Below are positions 8,211 through 16,637 of a DNA stretch of 55,024 nt, piece after piece (within the stretch, counting starts at the first letter, position 1; each line of letters starts with the position of its first letter). The notes beneath the pieces were generated by a model. The model was given only the letters and a program-made list of their open reading frames with translations, ran no database searches and was not told the origin of the DNA. Position numbers and translations under genes: made by a program. Origin of the DNA: Parvibaculum sp. (GTDB lineage Bacteria > Pseudomonadota > Alphaproteobacteria > Parvibaculales > Parvibaculaceae); the NCBI GenBank assembly GCA_030649335.1, contig JAUSLL010000134.1, positions 1-55,024 on the forward strand. Direction: 5' to 3'.

Positions 8211-9728
8211 ATGTCTGAGGAAGTGTTGATCAATGTCGGACCCGGCGAAACGCGTGTCGCGGTCGTCGAGAACGGACGCCCTGTGGAGCTTATTCTCGAG
8301 CGCACACAGGAAGATGAGCTGAAAGAAAAGACCGGTCGTGCCGGTCACTCGCTGATCGGCAATATTTTCATGGGCCGCGTGCAGCGTGTGTTGCCGGGCA
8401 TGCAGGCAGCTTTTGTCGAAATCGGGTTGGAACGCGCAGGTTTTCTCGGGGCCCGCGAAGCGCGCTGCCTTTGCGAGCTGACGCATCTTGACGAGCATGT
8501 GCTGCCACCCATCAGCGCCTGCGTGACCGAGGGTCAAGTGATCCTCGTGCAGGCCGTCAAAGACCCTATCGGGGACAAAGGTGCGCGCCTGTCAGCCAAT
8601 GTCACCTTGCCTGGCCGTTTGCTGGTGCTGGTGCCCAATCAATCCGGCGTCGCGCTGTCGCGCCGCATCGAGGACGAAGTCGAACGCGAACGCCTGACTG
8701 CACTCGTTGAGGAAATGGTCGCACGTTTCGGCTCTATGGGTGTGACGGGCGAGCCTGCGGGCTTCATCGTGCGCACAGCTGCCATCGGTGCCACTGTTGA
8801 CGATATTGCCGCCGACGCCCGCGCGCTCGCCGAAGAATGGCGCAAAGTGCGCGACACCGAGATGCGCTCGTCTGCCCCGAGTGTCGTTTTCCATGATCTC
8901 GATCCCGTCGCCAAGACCATGCGCGACTATGTCAGCACCGACACGTCGCGCGTGCTCATCGACAATGTCGAGGCTTTTGGCGAAGCGCAGCGCTATTGCC
9001 GCCGCGCCATGCCGGAACTCCTCGACCGGGTGCAACTTTTCAACGGACCCGGCCCGCTTTTCTCGCTCTACGACATCGACGGCGAAATCGAGAATGCGCT
9101 TGAGCCGCGCGTTGAGCTTGATTCCGGTGGATGGATCACCATCGAGACCACCGAGGCCCTCACCGCCATCGACGTCAATTCAGGCCGCTACACAGCCTCC
9201 ACGGGCCTTGAGGACACAAGCGTGTCGATCAACCTCGAAGCGGTCGAAGAAATCATCTACCAGCTGCGCCTGCGCGGCACGGGCGGGCTCATCGTCATTG
9301 ACTTTATCCACATGAACGATCCCGAAAATAACGCCAAAGTGATCGAGGCGCTGAACACGGGCTTTGCCCATGATCGCGTGCCGACGCAGATTTCGGGCAT
9401 GTCGGAATTCGGCCTCGTTGAAATGACCCGCAAGCGCGTGCGCGAACCGTTGAACAAGTTGCTGACCGAACCTGCTTATCCTGCAGGCCGCCCGCGCCGC
9501 AAATCCTGTGCAACCGTTGCAAACGACCTGATGCGTAAGATCGTCGCTGAAGCAGCCGCCGCGCCCGGACGCACACTCGCCGCCCGCGCAGCTCCCGATG
9601 TGATCGATTGGCTCGAACGCGGCAATGCCTATCTCCTTGAGCGCCTCAAAGCGCGCGTTGCAGGCCCGGTCAATCTCATTGCCGAAACGGGCTACCCCCG
9701 CGACCGCATTGACGTGAGCGTGGTGTAG
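8211..9728 (+). CDS. rng: Ribonuclease E/G family endoribonuclease
   Basis: Single-strand endoribonuclease for rRNA maturation and mRNA decay. The 505-residue size and layout match RNase G: an N-terminal S1-like domain (IGNIFMGRVQRVLPGMQAAFVEIG) followed by the catalytic core with the metal-binding aspartates in TAIDVNSGRYT and LIVIDFIHMND. After EMTRKRVREPL, where the family has a CxxC zinc-link, this protein reads EPAYPAGRPRRKSC (residues 420-433). The zinc ligands are missing, although codons for C-L-S-C occur out of frame at 9473-9484. Either the zinc-link has been lost or two indels (real or sequencing) disturb it. The stop overlaps the GTG just before yacG. Confidence 0.93.
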   Translation: MSEEVLINVGPGETRVAVVENGRPVELILERTQEDELKEKTGRAGHSLIGNIFMGRVQRVLPGMQAAFVEIGLERAGFLGAREARCLCELTHLDEHVLPPISACVTEGQVILVQAVKDPIGDKGARLSANVTLPGRLLVLVPNQSGVALSRRIEDEVERERLTALVEEMVARFGSMGVTGEPAGFIVRTAAIGATVDDIAADARALAEEWRKVRDTEMRSSAPSVVFHDLDPVAKTMRDYVSTDTSRVLIDNVEAFGEAQRYCRRAMPELLDRVQLFNGPGPLFSLYDIDGEIENALEPRVELDSGGWITIETTEALTAIDVNSGRYTASTGLEDTSVSINLEAVEEIIYQLRLRGTGGLIVIDFIHMNDPENNAKVIEALNTGFAHDRVPTQISGMSEFGLVEMTRKRVREPLNKLLTEPAYPAGRPRRKSCATVANDLMRKIVAEAAAAPGRTLAARAAPDVIDWLERGNAYLLERLKARVAGPVNLIAETGYPRDRIDVSVV

Positions 9729-9730
9729 TG

Positions 9731-9949
9731 ATGGCCGATAATGTGGTGCCGCTGCGGACGCTTCGCCCTTGCGCTATTTGCGGTAAGAAATCGACGCAGG
9801 CCTTCCATCCGTTCTGCTCCAAACATTGCGCCGACGTGGATCTAAACCGCTGGCTCAAGGGCTCCTACGCCATTCCGGCCATCGAACCGCCGGATGAATG
9901 GCAGGACGGCAGCGACGGTGAAATGGACGATTCCGGCTCCAACAACTGA
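9731..9949 (+). CDS. yacG: YacG, zinc-binding DNA gyrase inhibitor family protein
   Basis: A small protein of 72 residues with the four-cysteine zinc site CAICGKK...HPFCSKHCADVDLNRWLKG characteristic of YacG, which binds GyrB and blocks gyrase DNA binding in E. coli. The tail is acidic (DGSDGEMDDSG). ATG at 9731 lies two bases after the stop of the ribonuclease gene, so translation is likely coupled; the overlapping GTG at 9728 is an alternative start. The pairing with RNase E/G and maf is conserved. Confidence 0.93.
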   Translation: MADNVVPLRTLRPCAICGKKSTQAFHPFCSKHCADVDLNRWLKGSYAIPAIEPPDEWQDGSDGEMDDSGSNN

Positions 9950-10089
9950 CGCAATCCGCACTGATCAGAAAATGGCCTGAATTTCTCGCTTTTTCGGGGG
10001 ATCAAGGCGCTCTCCAACTATGGACAGGCCTCCCCCAATCTCTTATAAGGCGCAAGCCTCAGCCGCCGGACCCCGGCGCTGCGCGCAAC

Positions 10090-10165
10090 GCCCGGGTAGC
10101 TCAGTTGGTAGAGCATGCGACTGAAAATCGCAGTGTCGGTGGTTCGATCCCGCCCCCGGGCACCA
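10090..10165 (+). tRNA. tRNA-Phe (GAA anticodon)
   Basis: 76 bases including an encoded CCA. Acceptor GCCCGGG pairs fully with CCCGGGC. The anticodon stem TGCGA/TCGCA closes the loop CTGAAAA, giving anticodon GAA. The T arm GGTGG TTCGATC CCGCC is intact. A T-rich stretch follows directly after the CCA. Confidence 0.97.
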
Positions 10166-10298
10166 TTTTTCCAAAATTTGATTTGGCTTGGTTCCCGGCA
10201 CTCCGCTCTGCGGCAGGCAGAGGTGACTCGCGTCTACGGCATCGCTATCGTAACGCCCGAGGAAACCAACAAACGTAATCAAAAACAAAAGAAGACGC

Positions 10299-11837
10299 AT
10301 GACAGACGCAAAGCCCGCCGCCACAACCGGCCCGAAAAACGCCGTTGTCATCCTGCTCGATAGCCTCAACCGGCACATGCTGGGCGCTTATGGTGGCGAG
10401 GAGTTTGCGACCCCCAATCTCGACCGGTTTGCGGCGCGCTCGACGCGTTTCACAAAACATCACACAGGCTCGCTGCCCTGCATGCCGGCGCGTCACGACA
10501 TTCTCTGCGGGGCACTGGATTTTCTCTGGAAGCCTTGGGGTTCTGTTGAAATCTGGGAAGACGCGATCACATATGAATTGCGCAAAGCGGGTGTTACCAC
10601 GCAGCTTATTTCCGATCACCCGCATCTCTTTGAGACAGGTGGCGAAAACTATCATTCCGATTTTACGGCATGGGATTATCAGCGCGGCCATGAAGGCGAT
10701 ACGTGGAAGACGCGGCCGGATCCGAGCTGGACAGGCTCGCCTCTACAGCAGCGTGGCGGCCGCCACATGCCCTATGATGAATCGCGCAGCTATTTCAAAA
10801 ATGAAACGGATTTTCCGGGGCCGCGCACGATGGGTGCGGCGGCGAAATGGATCACCGACAATGCGGGCTATCACGACCGCTTCATGCTCTTTGTTGATGA
10901 GTTCGATCCTCACGAACCATTCGACACGCCCGAGCCTTACGCTTCAATGTATGACAAGGACTGGGGCGACGAACCCCATATGATCTGGCCGCCCTATATG
11001 CAGGGCGCACTGAAAAAGGGCGTGCTGACCGAGGCGCAAGCCAAGCAGCTACGCGCCAGCTATGGCGGCAAGCTCACCATGATCGACCATTGGTTCGGCA
11101 AGGTGATGGATGCGCTTGATGCGGCCAATCTCTGGGACACCACAGTGGTCATCCTCTGCACGGACCACGGCCATTATCTCGGCGAAAAAGACATATGGGG
11201 CAAACCCGGTGTGCCGATTTATCAGACGCTCGGCCATATTCCGTTGATGATCGCCCATCCCGGTATCGCGCCTGGCACCTGCGATGCCCTGACCACCAGC
11301 GTCGATATTTTTGCGACGCTGGCTGACATTTTCGACGTCAAAGTACGACAACGCACACACGGCCATTCGCTCTTGCCGCTGTTGCGCGGTGAGACGGACA
11401 GCGTGCGCGATTGGTTGCTGACCGGCGTCTGGGGCCGCGAAGTGCATTACATCGACAAGCGCTATAAATATGCGCGCGCCCCCAAGGGCGTGAATGCGCC
11501 GCTGACCATGTTGTCAAATCGCTGGTCCACCATGCCGACGCATATGCTGACGCGCGAACAGGAATTGCCGCTGCCCGATGATCGCGCTTACCTCTCGCGT
11601 ATGCCCGGCAGCAATGTGCCTGTGATCCGTCAGGATTTTACTGATGGTGATCAAATTCCTTTTTGGGCTTACGCGAAATTCGGCGGACATCACCTTTATG
11701 ATCTCGTGGAAGACGGCGCGGAAACGCGCAATCTGGCGGGTTCGGCGCTTGAAAAAGACTATGAAGAACGCCTACGGAGCGTGCTCAAGGAACTCGAAGC
11801 GCCCGACAGTCAGTTCAAACGTTTGGGCTTTGCCTGA
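10299..11837 (+). CDS. Sulfatase (formylglycine-dependent, alkaline-phosphatase superfamily)
   Basis: 512 residues. The nucleophile motif is SLPCMPARHDILCG: Cys61 in CxPxR is the residue oxidised to formylglycine in Cys-type sulfatases and some phosphonate monoester hydrolases. Metal ligands are visible in ILLDSLNRHMLGAYG near the N terminus and CTDHGHYLGEKDIWGKPG in the middle. No signal peptide is seen, so it is probably cytoplasmic. A formylglycine-generating enzyme is not in the window and would have to be encoded elsewhere. Flanked by tRNA-Phe and a small protein gene, it appears monocistronic. Whether it acts on sulfate esters or phosphonate/phosphodiesters cannot be decided here. Confidence 0.88.
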   Translation: MTDAKPAATTGPKNAVVILLDSLNRHMLGAYGGEEFATPNLDRFAARSTRFTKHHTGSLPCMPARHDILCGALDFLWKPWGSVEIWEDAITYELRKAGVTTQLISDHPHLFETGGENYHSDFTAWDYQRGHEGDTWKTRPDPSWTGSPLQQRGGRHMPYDESRSYFKNETDFPGPRTMGAAAKWITDNAGYHDRFMLFVDEFDPHEPFDTPEPYASMYDKDWGDEPHMIWPPYMQGALKKGVLTEAQAKQLRASYGGKLTMIDHWFGKVMDALDAANLWDTTVVILCTDHGHYLGEKDIWGKPGVPIYQTLGHIPLMIAHPGIAPGTCDALTTSVDIFATLADIFDVKVRQRTHGHSLLPLLRGETDSVRDWLLTGVWGREVHYIDKRYKYARAPKGVNAPLTMLSNRWSTMPTHMLTREQELPLPDDRAYLSRMPGSNVPVIRQDFTDGDQIPFWAYAKFGGHHLYDLVEDGAETRNLAGSALEKDYEERLRSVLKELEAPDSQFKRLGFA

Positions 11838-11934
11838 CGCTTTAAAGTGACGACTTATCCTCACCCGCCCGATGCGAGCGTAGAACTCTGCGCGGCATAT
11901 AACCCAACAGCGCGGGCGCGGAGAGGATGAGGAC

Positions 11935-12204
11935 ATGGCAAATATTTTGAGCGGAAGAACATCGGATGGCAGTTCGCCGGTGATTGATTGGACCGGCGGC
12001 ACCGGCACATTCTGGGTATGGGGCACGTTCGGCGGCGCTTCTGTTTCGCTGGAGGCAAGTCCCGATGGCGCTACATGGATTCCAGTCGGGACGGCGGTGA
12101 GCTTTGCGCAGAACGGCGTTGGCGCTTTCGCGCTGTCGCCGTGCAAATTGCGCGCAACGGTGGCGGGCGCGAGCGGCGCGACAAATGTCAATGCGTCCGC
12201 CTGA
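11935..12204 (+). CDS. Small beta-rich hypothetical protein
   Basis: 89 residues with a strong GAGGATGAGG ribosome-binding site before ATG. No signal peptide or membrane helix. The core, GTFGGASVSLEASPDGATW followed by IPVGTAV, has the alternating pattern of a small beta-sandwich. The GTFGGASVxLxxSPDGxTW pattern resembles small phage structural proteins, but no other phage genes surround it, so this remains a weak comparison. I do not recognise a named family. Confidence 0.6.
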   Translation: MANILSGRTSDGSSPVIDWTGGTGTFWVWGTFGGASVSLEASPDGATWIPVGTAVSFAQNGVGAFALSPCKLRATVAGASGATNVNASA

Positions 12205-12243
12205 TCGGCTGGCAATCGGAGCCTGAGTTTCGCTATGATGAGC

Positions 12244-12279
12244 GCGTCGGTGTAAAGATTAAATCTTGCACCGGCGCGT
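12244..12279 (+). terminator. Imperfect hairpin after the small beta-rich gene
   Basis: A long hairpin whose arms pair over about 16 positions using two G-U pairs and one bulge, around a short AA-rich loop. It lies 40 bp beyond the stop of the upstream small gene and just before the ribosome-binding site of the next. There is no clear U-tract, so termination efficiency is uncertain. Confidence 0.4.
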
Positions 12280-12305
12280 GACGCGAAGGACAGCGGAGGT
12301 TTTGA

Positions 12306-12452
12306 GTGGTTGGCGTTTTGTTGGTCATCGGCGGTTTGATTGTGACCGCCATGTTCTTTGTGCTTTACGTTCGCGCTGTGTCAGCCGAACGTCGCGCCGA
12401 TATGTTGTCGGCGGAACTTGAAGCCTTGCGCGAAGAGCGCAAGCTTCTCTGA
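12306..12452 (+). CDS. 48-residue single-pass membrane protein
   Basis: Starts with GTG at 12306 (MVGVLLVIGG when read as Met), six bases after an excellent GGAGG at 12295-12299 and directly after an in-frame TGA. Residues 2-21 form one hydrophobic helix (VGVLLVIGGLIVTAMFFVLY), followed by a positively charged junction and a short, charged helix (AERRADMLSAELEALREERK) likely to be cytoplasmic. The TGA stop ends at 12452, directly against the stop of the convergent desaturase at 12453. Too short for routine gene calls; the ribosome-binding site and clean architecture argue it is real. Function unknown. Confidence 0.62.
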   Translation: MVGVLLVIGGLIVTAMFFVLYVRAVSAERRADMLSAELEALREERKLL

Positions 12453-13433
12453 TTAAATCTCAACGATGGTCGAGCCGTCCGCTTCGATGTGATGGCGAAT
12501 GTCATCGAATAATTTGCCCTGACGGTAGAAGGGCACACGCGGAAACGCGTGATGGACGAGGTGGTAGGACTGCCACAAGTCGAACGGGCGCAGCATCTTG
12601 CCGACGATACCGTGAAAGACATAGGTGGTGCTGTTATCCGTGCGGCCTTTGCCGGCGCGCGGAAAATGCGGGAACCACACAAACATCATGCCCATGATGA
12701 AGATGTTCATATAGCCCGCGAGCGGCCACAGGATGAGCAGCTTGTAATTACCGGTGGTGGCCCAGAGCGTACCGCCGATGCCGAGCGCGATGATCCAGGT
12801 CATGTAAATCCACGCATAAGCGAAGTAACCGCCGCGGATTTTCGACCAGATTTTATGGGCCGGATAAAAATAGAGATAGTGCTGCGGGATGGTAGCCGCG
12901 CGGAAGACGACGTTGAAAGGATTGTAGCCCTTCACCCATTCGTCAGGATCTTTCTCGCCGTTATTCACATGCGCATGATGCCATGCGTGGAGATCGCCCC
13001 AACCGCGATAGGGCACCATATTGACGATGCCGCAAATCCATCCGAGTACGGAATTGAGCCAAGCGGAGCGCCCGTGGCCGATATTGCCGTGCGAGGCTTC
13101 ATGCATCGTGGCGAAAATGAAGAACATGAAATAGAGATTGGTGAGGAAGGCGAGCCAGAGCGGTACGGCTTCGCTCATGCCTGCCCAAGTCGAAACAGCG
13201 AGCACCGACATGCCGAAACCGGTCCATGCGATGGTCGTCCAATCGACGCCGGTTTTGATGTGGCGGCGGGCGATTTCGGCAGCGCTCGGACCGGCTGCGG
13301 CCTGATCCAGCGGTGCCTGATTGCTCGACGAACGGTCATTGGGCACGCGTTTGGTCACGCCACGGCGTTCCGGCGCGCGGGTATCCGGCGCGCTGGATCC
13401 GGGAACCGGACCTTTCGGTGCGATGACGTTCAT
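12453..13433 (-). CDS. Membrane fatty acid desaturase / hydroxylase family protein
   Basis: Integral membrane di-iron oxygenase of 326 residues. The three histidine boxes are present: HEASH (about 111-115), HAWHHAH (about 149-155) and HLVHH (about 291-295). Hydrophobic stretches flank them in the usual two hairpins (e.g. VPLWLAFLTNLYFMFFIFA and YAWIYMTWIIALGIGG). ATG at 13433 has GAGGGA seven bases upstream; the frame is open to 13466. The first 60 residues are polar and Pro/Ala rich, an extension before the first helix. Likely introduces a double bond into an acyl chain, but carotenoid or sterol-type hydroxylases share these motifs, so the substrate is open. Confidence 0.85.
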   Translation of the reverse strand: MNVIAPKGPVPGSSAPDTRAPERRGVTKRVPNDRSSSNQAPLDQAAAGPSAAEIARRHIKTGVDWTTIAWTGFGMSVLAVSTWAGMSEAVPLWLAFLTNLYFMFFIFATMHEASHGNIGHGRSAWLNSVLGWICGIVNMVPYRGWGDLHAWHHAHVNNGEKDPDEWVKGYNPFNVVFRAATIPQHYLYFYPAHKIWSKIRGGYFAYAWIYMTWIIALGIGGTLWATTGNYKLLILWPLAGYMNIFIMGMMFVWFPHFPRAGKGRTDNSTTYVFHGIVGKMLRPFDLWQSYHLVHHAFPRVPFYRQGKLFDDIRHHIEADGSTIVEI

Positions 13434-13509
13434 CCACTTATCCCTCGTTAACTTCGCGCTAACCATAGGGCTAATCCCTCGGAAATGTCACTCGCTTTCG
13501 AGCCTTTTC

Positions 13510-13528
13510 AAGCCTCATTTCGAGGCTT
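13510..13528 (-). terminator. Hairpin between PHA depolymerase end and desaturase start
   Basis: Seven-base stem AAGCCTC/GAGGCTT with a five-base loop. It lies downstream of the depolymerase stop on the minus strand and upstream of the desaturase start. No strong U-tract follows. Confidence 0.35.
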
Positions 13529-13593
13529 TCCATGTCGAGGGTATGTCGAGGTCTGTCGTGGTTAACGAACCGAGACAGGACGGGTGCGGAGGA

Positions 13594-14823
13594 TCAGTCG
13601 TTCGACAGGATCACATTGCGCAGGATCGGGTATATCTGGCCCGCCCAGCGGGAACCGGAAAAAACACCGTAATGACCGACACCGGCCTGAAGGTGGTGGT
13701 TCTTTTTATAGGACCGGATACCCGTGCATAAGTCGTGTGCGGCCATCGTCTGGCCGACCGAGCAAATGTCATCGCGCTCGCCCTCGACGGTCAGCAACGC
13801 GGTCTTGCGGATGGCAGCGGGTTCGACTTTCTCCCCGTGCCATGTCAGCTCGCCTTTGGGCAGCACATGCTTCTGGAAGACGAGATTGACGGTTTCCAGA
13901 TAGAACTCGGCGGTGAGATCGAGCACCGCGAAATATTCGTCGTAAAATTCTTTCGTGAACGTGGCTTTGTCCGTGTCGCCTGTCGCCAGCGCACCGAAGA
14001 GGTCGATATGCGTGTCGATGTGGCGCTTGGGGTTCATGCTCATGAAAGCATTGAGCTGTACGAAACCCGGATAGACACGGCGGCCTGCGCCGGGGAATCC
14101 CATCGGCACCCGCGAGATCAGATTTTTCTCAAACCATTCGATGGAATGCGTGGTCGCCAATTCATTGACGCTGGTGGGATTGATCCGCGTATCAATGGGA
14201 CCGGCCATCAATGTCATCGACGCGGGCTGCGCCGGGTTGTTCGTCTGCGCCATGACGGCGACGGCGGCAAATGCGTGGGCGCAAGGCTGGCACACCGACA
14301 CAAGATGCGCGCCGGGCCCCAGTTCTTCGAGAAACTGAATGATGTGATCGATATACTCGTCAAAGCCGAAGCGACCGTGTTCGGTGCCTATGTCACGGGC
14401 GTTGTGCCAATCGGTGATGTAAACGTCATGGTCGGGCAACAGCACTTCGACCGTATTGCGCAACAGCGTCGCGAAATGACCAGACAGCGGCGCGACAACC
14501 AGCACGCGCGGTTGCTTCAACTTGCCCGCAATGTTTCCCGCCTTACGGAAGTGCAACATCGTGCAGAAGGGGGTGACGAGGGCAGCCTCTTCAGTGACCG
14601 GCACGTCTTCCTTGCCGACGCGCACATGATCGATGCCGAAGGGTGGGCGTGTGTGGGTGAGGCCTGCGCGTGACACCATTTCGAAGGCGGCGGCGAGATG
14701 GCGCAACGTCGGCGAGTCAAATTGGGTGACCGCCGATCCGTTGAGCATGGAAGCCGCAGCGTCAGCCATCATCCGAACCGGTTTCATCAGGTCGGATTGC
14801 AATTGATAGGCGTAATACAACAT
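13594..14823 (-). CDS. phaZ: Intracellular polyhydroxyalkanoate depolymerase
   Basis: 409-residue enzyme of the intracellular short-chain PHA depolymerase family (PhaZ type), which mobilises stored polyhydroxybutyrate granules. The N terminus MLYYAYQLQSDLMKPVRMMAD matches the family start. The alpha/beta-hydrolase core has a cysteine in the nucleophile elbow, VSVCQPCAHAF, instead of the serine lipase box, as known for this family. The C-terminal GERDDICSVGQT and HHLQAGVGHYGVFSG supply the Asp and His. An acetoacetyl-CoA synthetase 5 kb away would help use the released hydroxybutyrate after oxidation. ATG at 14823 has AGGG close upstream. Confidence 0.9.
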   Translation of the reverse strand: MLYYAYQLQSDLMKPVRMMADAAASMLNGSAVTQFDSPTLRHLAAAFEMVSRAGLTHTRPPFGIDHVRVGKEDVPVTEEAALVTPFCTMLHFRKAGNIAGKLKQPRVLVVAPLSGHFATLLRNTVEVLLPDHDVYITDWHNARDIGTEHGRFGFDEYIDHIIQFLEELGPGAHLVSVCQPCAHAFAAVAVMAQTNNPAQPASMTLMAGPIDTRINPTSVNELATTHSIEWFEKNLISRVPMGFPGAGRRVYPGFVQLNAFMSMNPKRHIDTHIDLFGALATGDTDKATFTKEFYDEYFAVLDLTAEFYLETVNLVFQKHVLPKGELTWHGEKVEPAAIRKTALLTVEGERDDICSVGQTMAAHDLCTGIRSYKKNHHLQAGVGHYGVFSGSRWAGQIYPILRNVILSND

Positions 14824-15006
14824 ATGAGCCCTGGCCCGATCGTTACACATTGACCAGAGTCTAGGGCCAACATGTAAAAGGCTAGTCTAACTTATGTTGC
14901 ACTGCGAGATAATTGTTTTGGCGAGCGCGAGAATGTGCTCTCCTGTCCTCTGAGGACCCGAAACCTGCAGAAAACGGGTCCGATCCCGGTAACCAAAGGG
15001 ACGGAA

Positions 15007-15663
15007 ATGGCCAAGGCCACGTTAAGCATTAGCAGCAAAAACTACTCTTCGTGGTCCTTGCGGGGCTGGTTGCTCTGCAAATTCGCAGGCCTCGACTTCA
15101 CCGAAGAATTGATTCCCACCAACGACCCGTCGGCGCGCGCCGAGCTTTTGCTCCTGTCGCCGTCGTTTCTGGTGCCGTGCCTGAAACACGGCAGCGTCAA
15201 AACCTGGGGCTCGCTGGGGATCGCTGAATATCTGAACGAGCAATTTCCCGATGCAGGTCTTTGGCCGAAAGATGCAAGCGCGCGTGCGCTCTGCCGGTCG
15301 ATCTCAGGCGAAATGCATTCAGGCTTTTCCAATCTGCGCTCCGCACTGCCGATGAACATTCAGGCGCATTACCCGAATTTCAAAATCTGGGCGGGCGCAC
15401 AGGCCGATATTGACCGTGTGCAGACGATCTGGAGCGAGCGGCTGGAAGCCTCCAAAGGTCCTTATCTGTTCGGCAAAACGCTGACGGTCGCTGACGCCAT
15501 GTACGCGCCGGTCTGTTCGCGCTTCACAACCTACGGCGTTGATATGGACGCCGCCTGCACGGCTTATGCAAAGCGCATCATGGCACTGCCGGAGATGGCT
15601 GAGTGGATCAAGGGCGCGAAGGCGGAACCGGCGGATATGGAAGAGCTGGACGCGGAGTTTTAG
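15007..15663 (+). CDS. Glutathione S-transferase family protein
   Basis: 218 residues. N-terminal thioredoxin-like domain with the motif SISSKNYSSWSLRGWLL, in which a serine sits where GSTs activate glutathione; the cis-Pro equivalent is in FLVPCLKHG. The C-terminal all-helical domain contains the N-capping region FGKTLTVADAMYAP. ATG at 15007 follows GGGACGGA; an upstream in-frame start at 14935 lacks such a site. Divergent from phaZ with a 180-bp shared promoter region. Detoxification or isomerase role; substrate unknown. Confidence 0.85.
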   Translation: MAKATLSISSKNYSSWSLRGWLLCKFAGLDFTEELIPTNDPSARAELLLLSPSFLVPCLKHGSVKTWGSLGIAEYLNEQFPDAGLWPKDASARALCRSISGEMHSGFSNLRSALPMNIQAHYPNFKIWAGAQADIDRVQTIWSERLEASKGPYLFGKTLTVADAMYAPVCSRFTTYGVDMDAACTAYAKRIMALPEMAEWIKGAKAEPADMEELDAEF

Positions 15664-15700
15664 AGCGGCGTTCGGCTGTCTATCGGAATATCTAAAAAGA

Positions 15701-15762
15701 CCCTCACCCTCCGCGCCTCCGGCGCTCCACCCTCTCCCGCTGGGAGAGGGTGGGGTGAGGGG
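15701..15762. repeat. REP-like palindromic intergenic element
   Basis: Nested inverted repeats: inner stem CACCCTCTCCC (15728-15738) with GGGAGAGGGTG (15742-15752), outer arms CCCTCACC (15701-15708) and GGTGAGGG (15754-15761), enclosing a second small GC palindrome. It sits exactly between two convergent genes and could terminate both. This CCCTCACCC...GGGTGAGGG layout is a commonly dispersed intergenic repeat in bacteria. Confidence 0.65.
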
Positions 15763-15767
15763 CTTGC

Positions 15768-16559
15768 TTACCCGCGCGGGCGACCCGTGAACGGGTGCGT
15801 CGATGACAGACCGCCATCCACCGCAATGGCCTGACCATTGACGTAGGACGCATCGTCGCTCGCGAGGAACAATGCCATGGCGGCGATTTCCGGCGGTTCG
15901 CCGTTGCGCTGCATCGGGTTCAATTGGCCGACCTTGCCGATGGTGCCTTTGGCGCGGGCACCGTCGAAGATGGGCTTGGTCATGCCGGTTTCGATGAGGC
16001 CGGGGCAGATGGCGTTGACGCGCACGCCTGTGCCGATGAGGACGTTGGCAGATGTCTGCACGAGGCTGATGACACCGGCTTTCGACGCGCTATAGGGCAG
16101 GCCGCCCGCATTGGCGCGAAGCCCTGCAACGGAGGCTGTGCAGACGATGGAGCCTGAACCTTGCTTGACCATCAGGGGACTTGCGTGTTTCACCATCAGG
16201 AACGGGCCGATGAGATTGATGCGGAGAATTTCAGCCCAATAGTCAGGTGTCTGTTCTTCCAGCATGACCCAGCCGCCGCTGATGCCGGCATTGGCAAAGA
16301 CCACATCGACGCCGTCATATTGTTTGACGCAATGGCCGACGATGCCGATGACGGCGGCTTCGTCGCCTGCGTCGGCGGCAATCGAGGTGACGGTGCCGCC
16401 TGCGTCGCGCACCATTTTGGCGGTTTCATCGACGGCGTCTTCCACGCGGTCAACGATGACGAGTTTGGCCCCTTCGGCAGCAAACAGAAGCGCGCTCGCG
16501 CGCCCGATGCCGCTGCCCGCGCCTGTGATGATCGCGCGCTTGCCTGACAGTCTTCCCAT
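15768..16559 (-). CDS. Short-chain dehydrogenase/reductase (SDR)
   Basis: 263-residue classical SDR. The cofactor loop is TGAGSGIGRA at the N terminus, with VDR after strand 2 suggesting NAD preference. The NAG motif is in FANAGISGG, the catalytic Ser in TASVAG and Tyr-Lys in YSASKAG. The C-terminal YVNGQAIAVDGG is typical of the family. A GGGGAGAG site lies before the ATG. Substrate cannot be assigned; a 3-hydroxyacyl or secondary alcohol oxidation is plausible from the company of PHA and acyl-CoA genes. Confidence 0.87.
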   Translation of the reverse strand: MGRLSGKRAIITGAGSGIGRASALLFAAEGAKLVIVDRVEDAVDETAKMVRDAGGTVTSIAADAGDEAAVIGIVGHCVKQYDGVDVVFANAGISGGWVMLEEQTPDYWAEILRINLIGPFLMVKHASPLMVKQGSGSIVCTASVAGLRANAGGLPYSASKAGVISLVQTSANVLIGTGVRVNAICPGLIETGMTKPIFDGARAKGTIGKVGQLNPMQRNGEPPEIAAMALFLASDDASYVNGQAIAVDGGLSSTHPFTGRPRG

Positions 16560-16637
16560 TGGTCTCTCCCCTGAAACGATTCGCGTGAATATTGATGGCG
16601 GGAGTTTAGGCCGGGATGACGCTGGGGAATAGGGCGG

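Noticed and set aside
11935..12204. Prophage remnant suggested by the small beta-rich protein
   Set aside because: No integrase, capsid, tail or attachment site is nearby; the similarity is only a loose sequence pattern.
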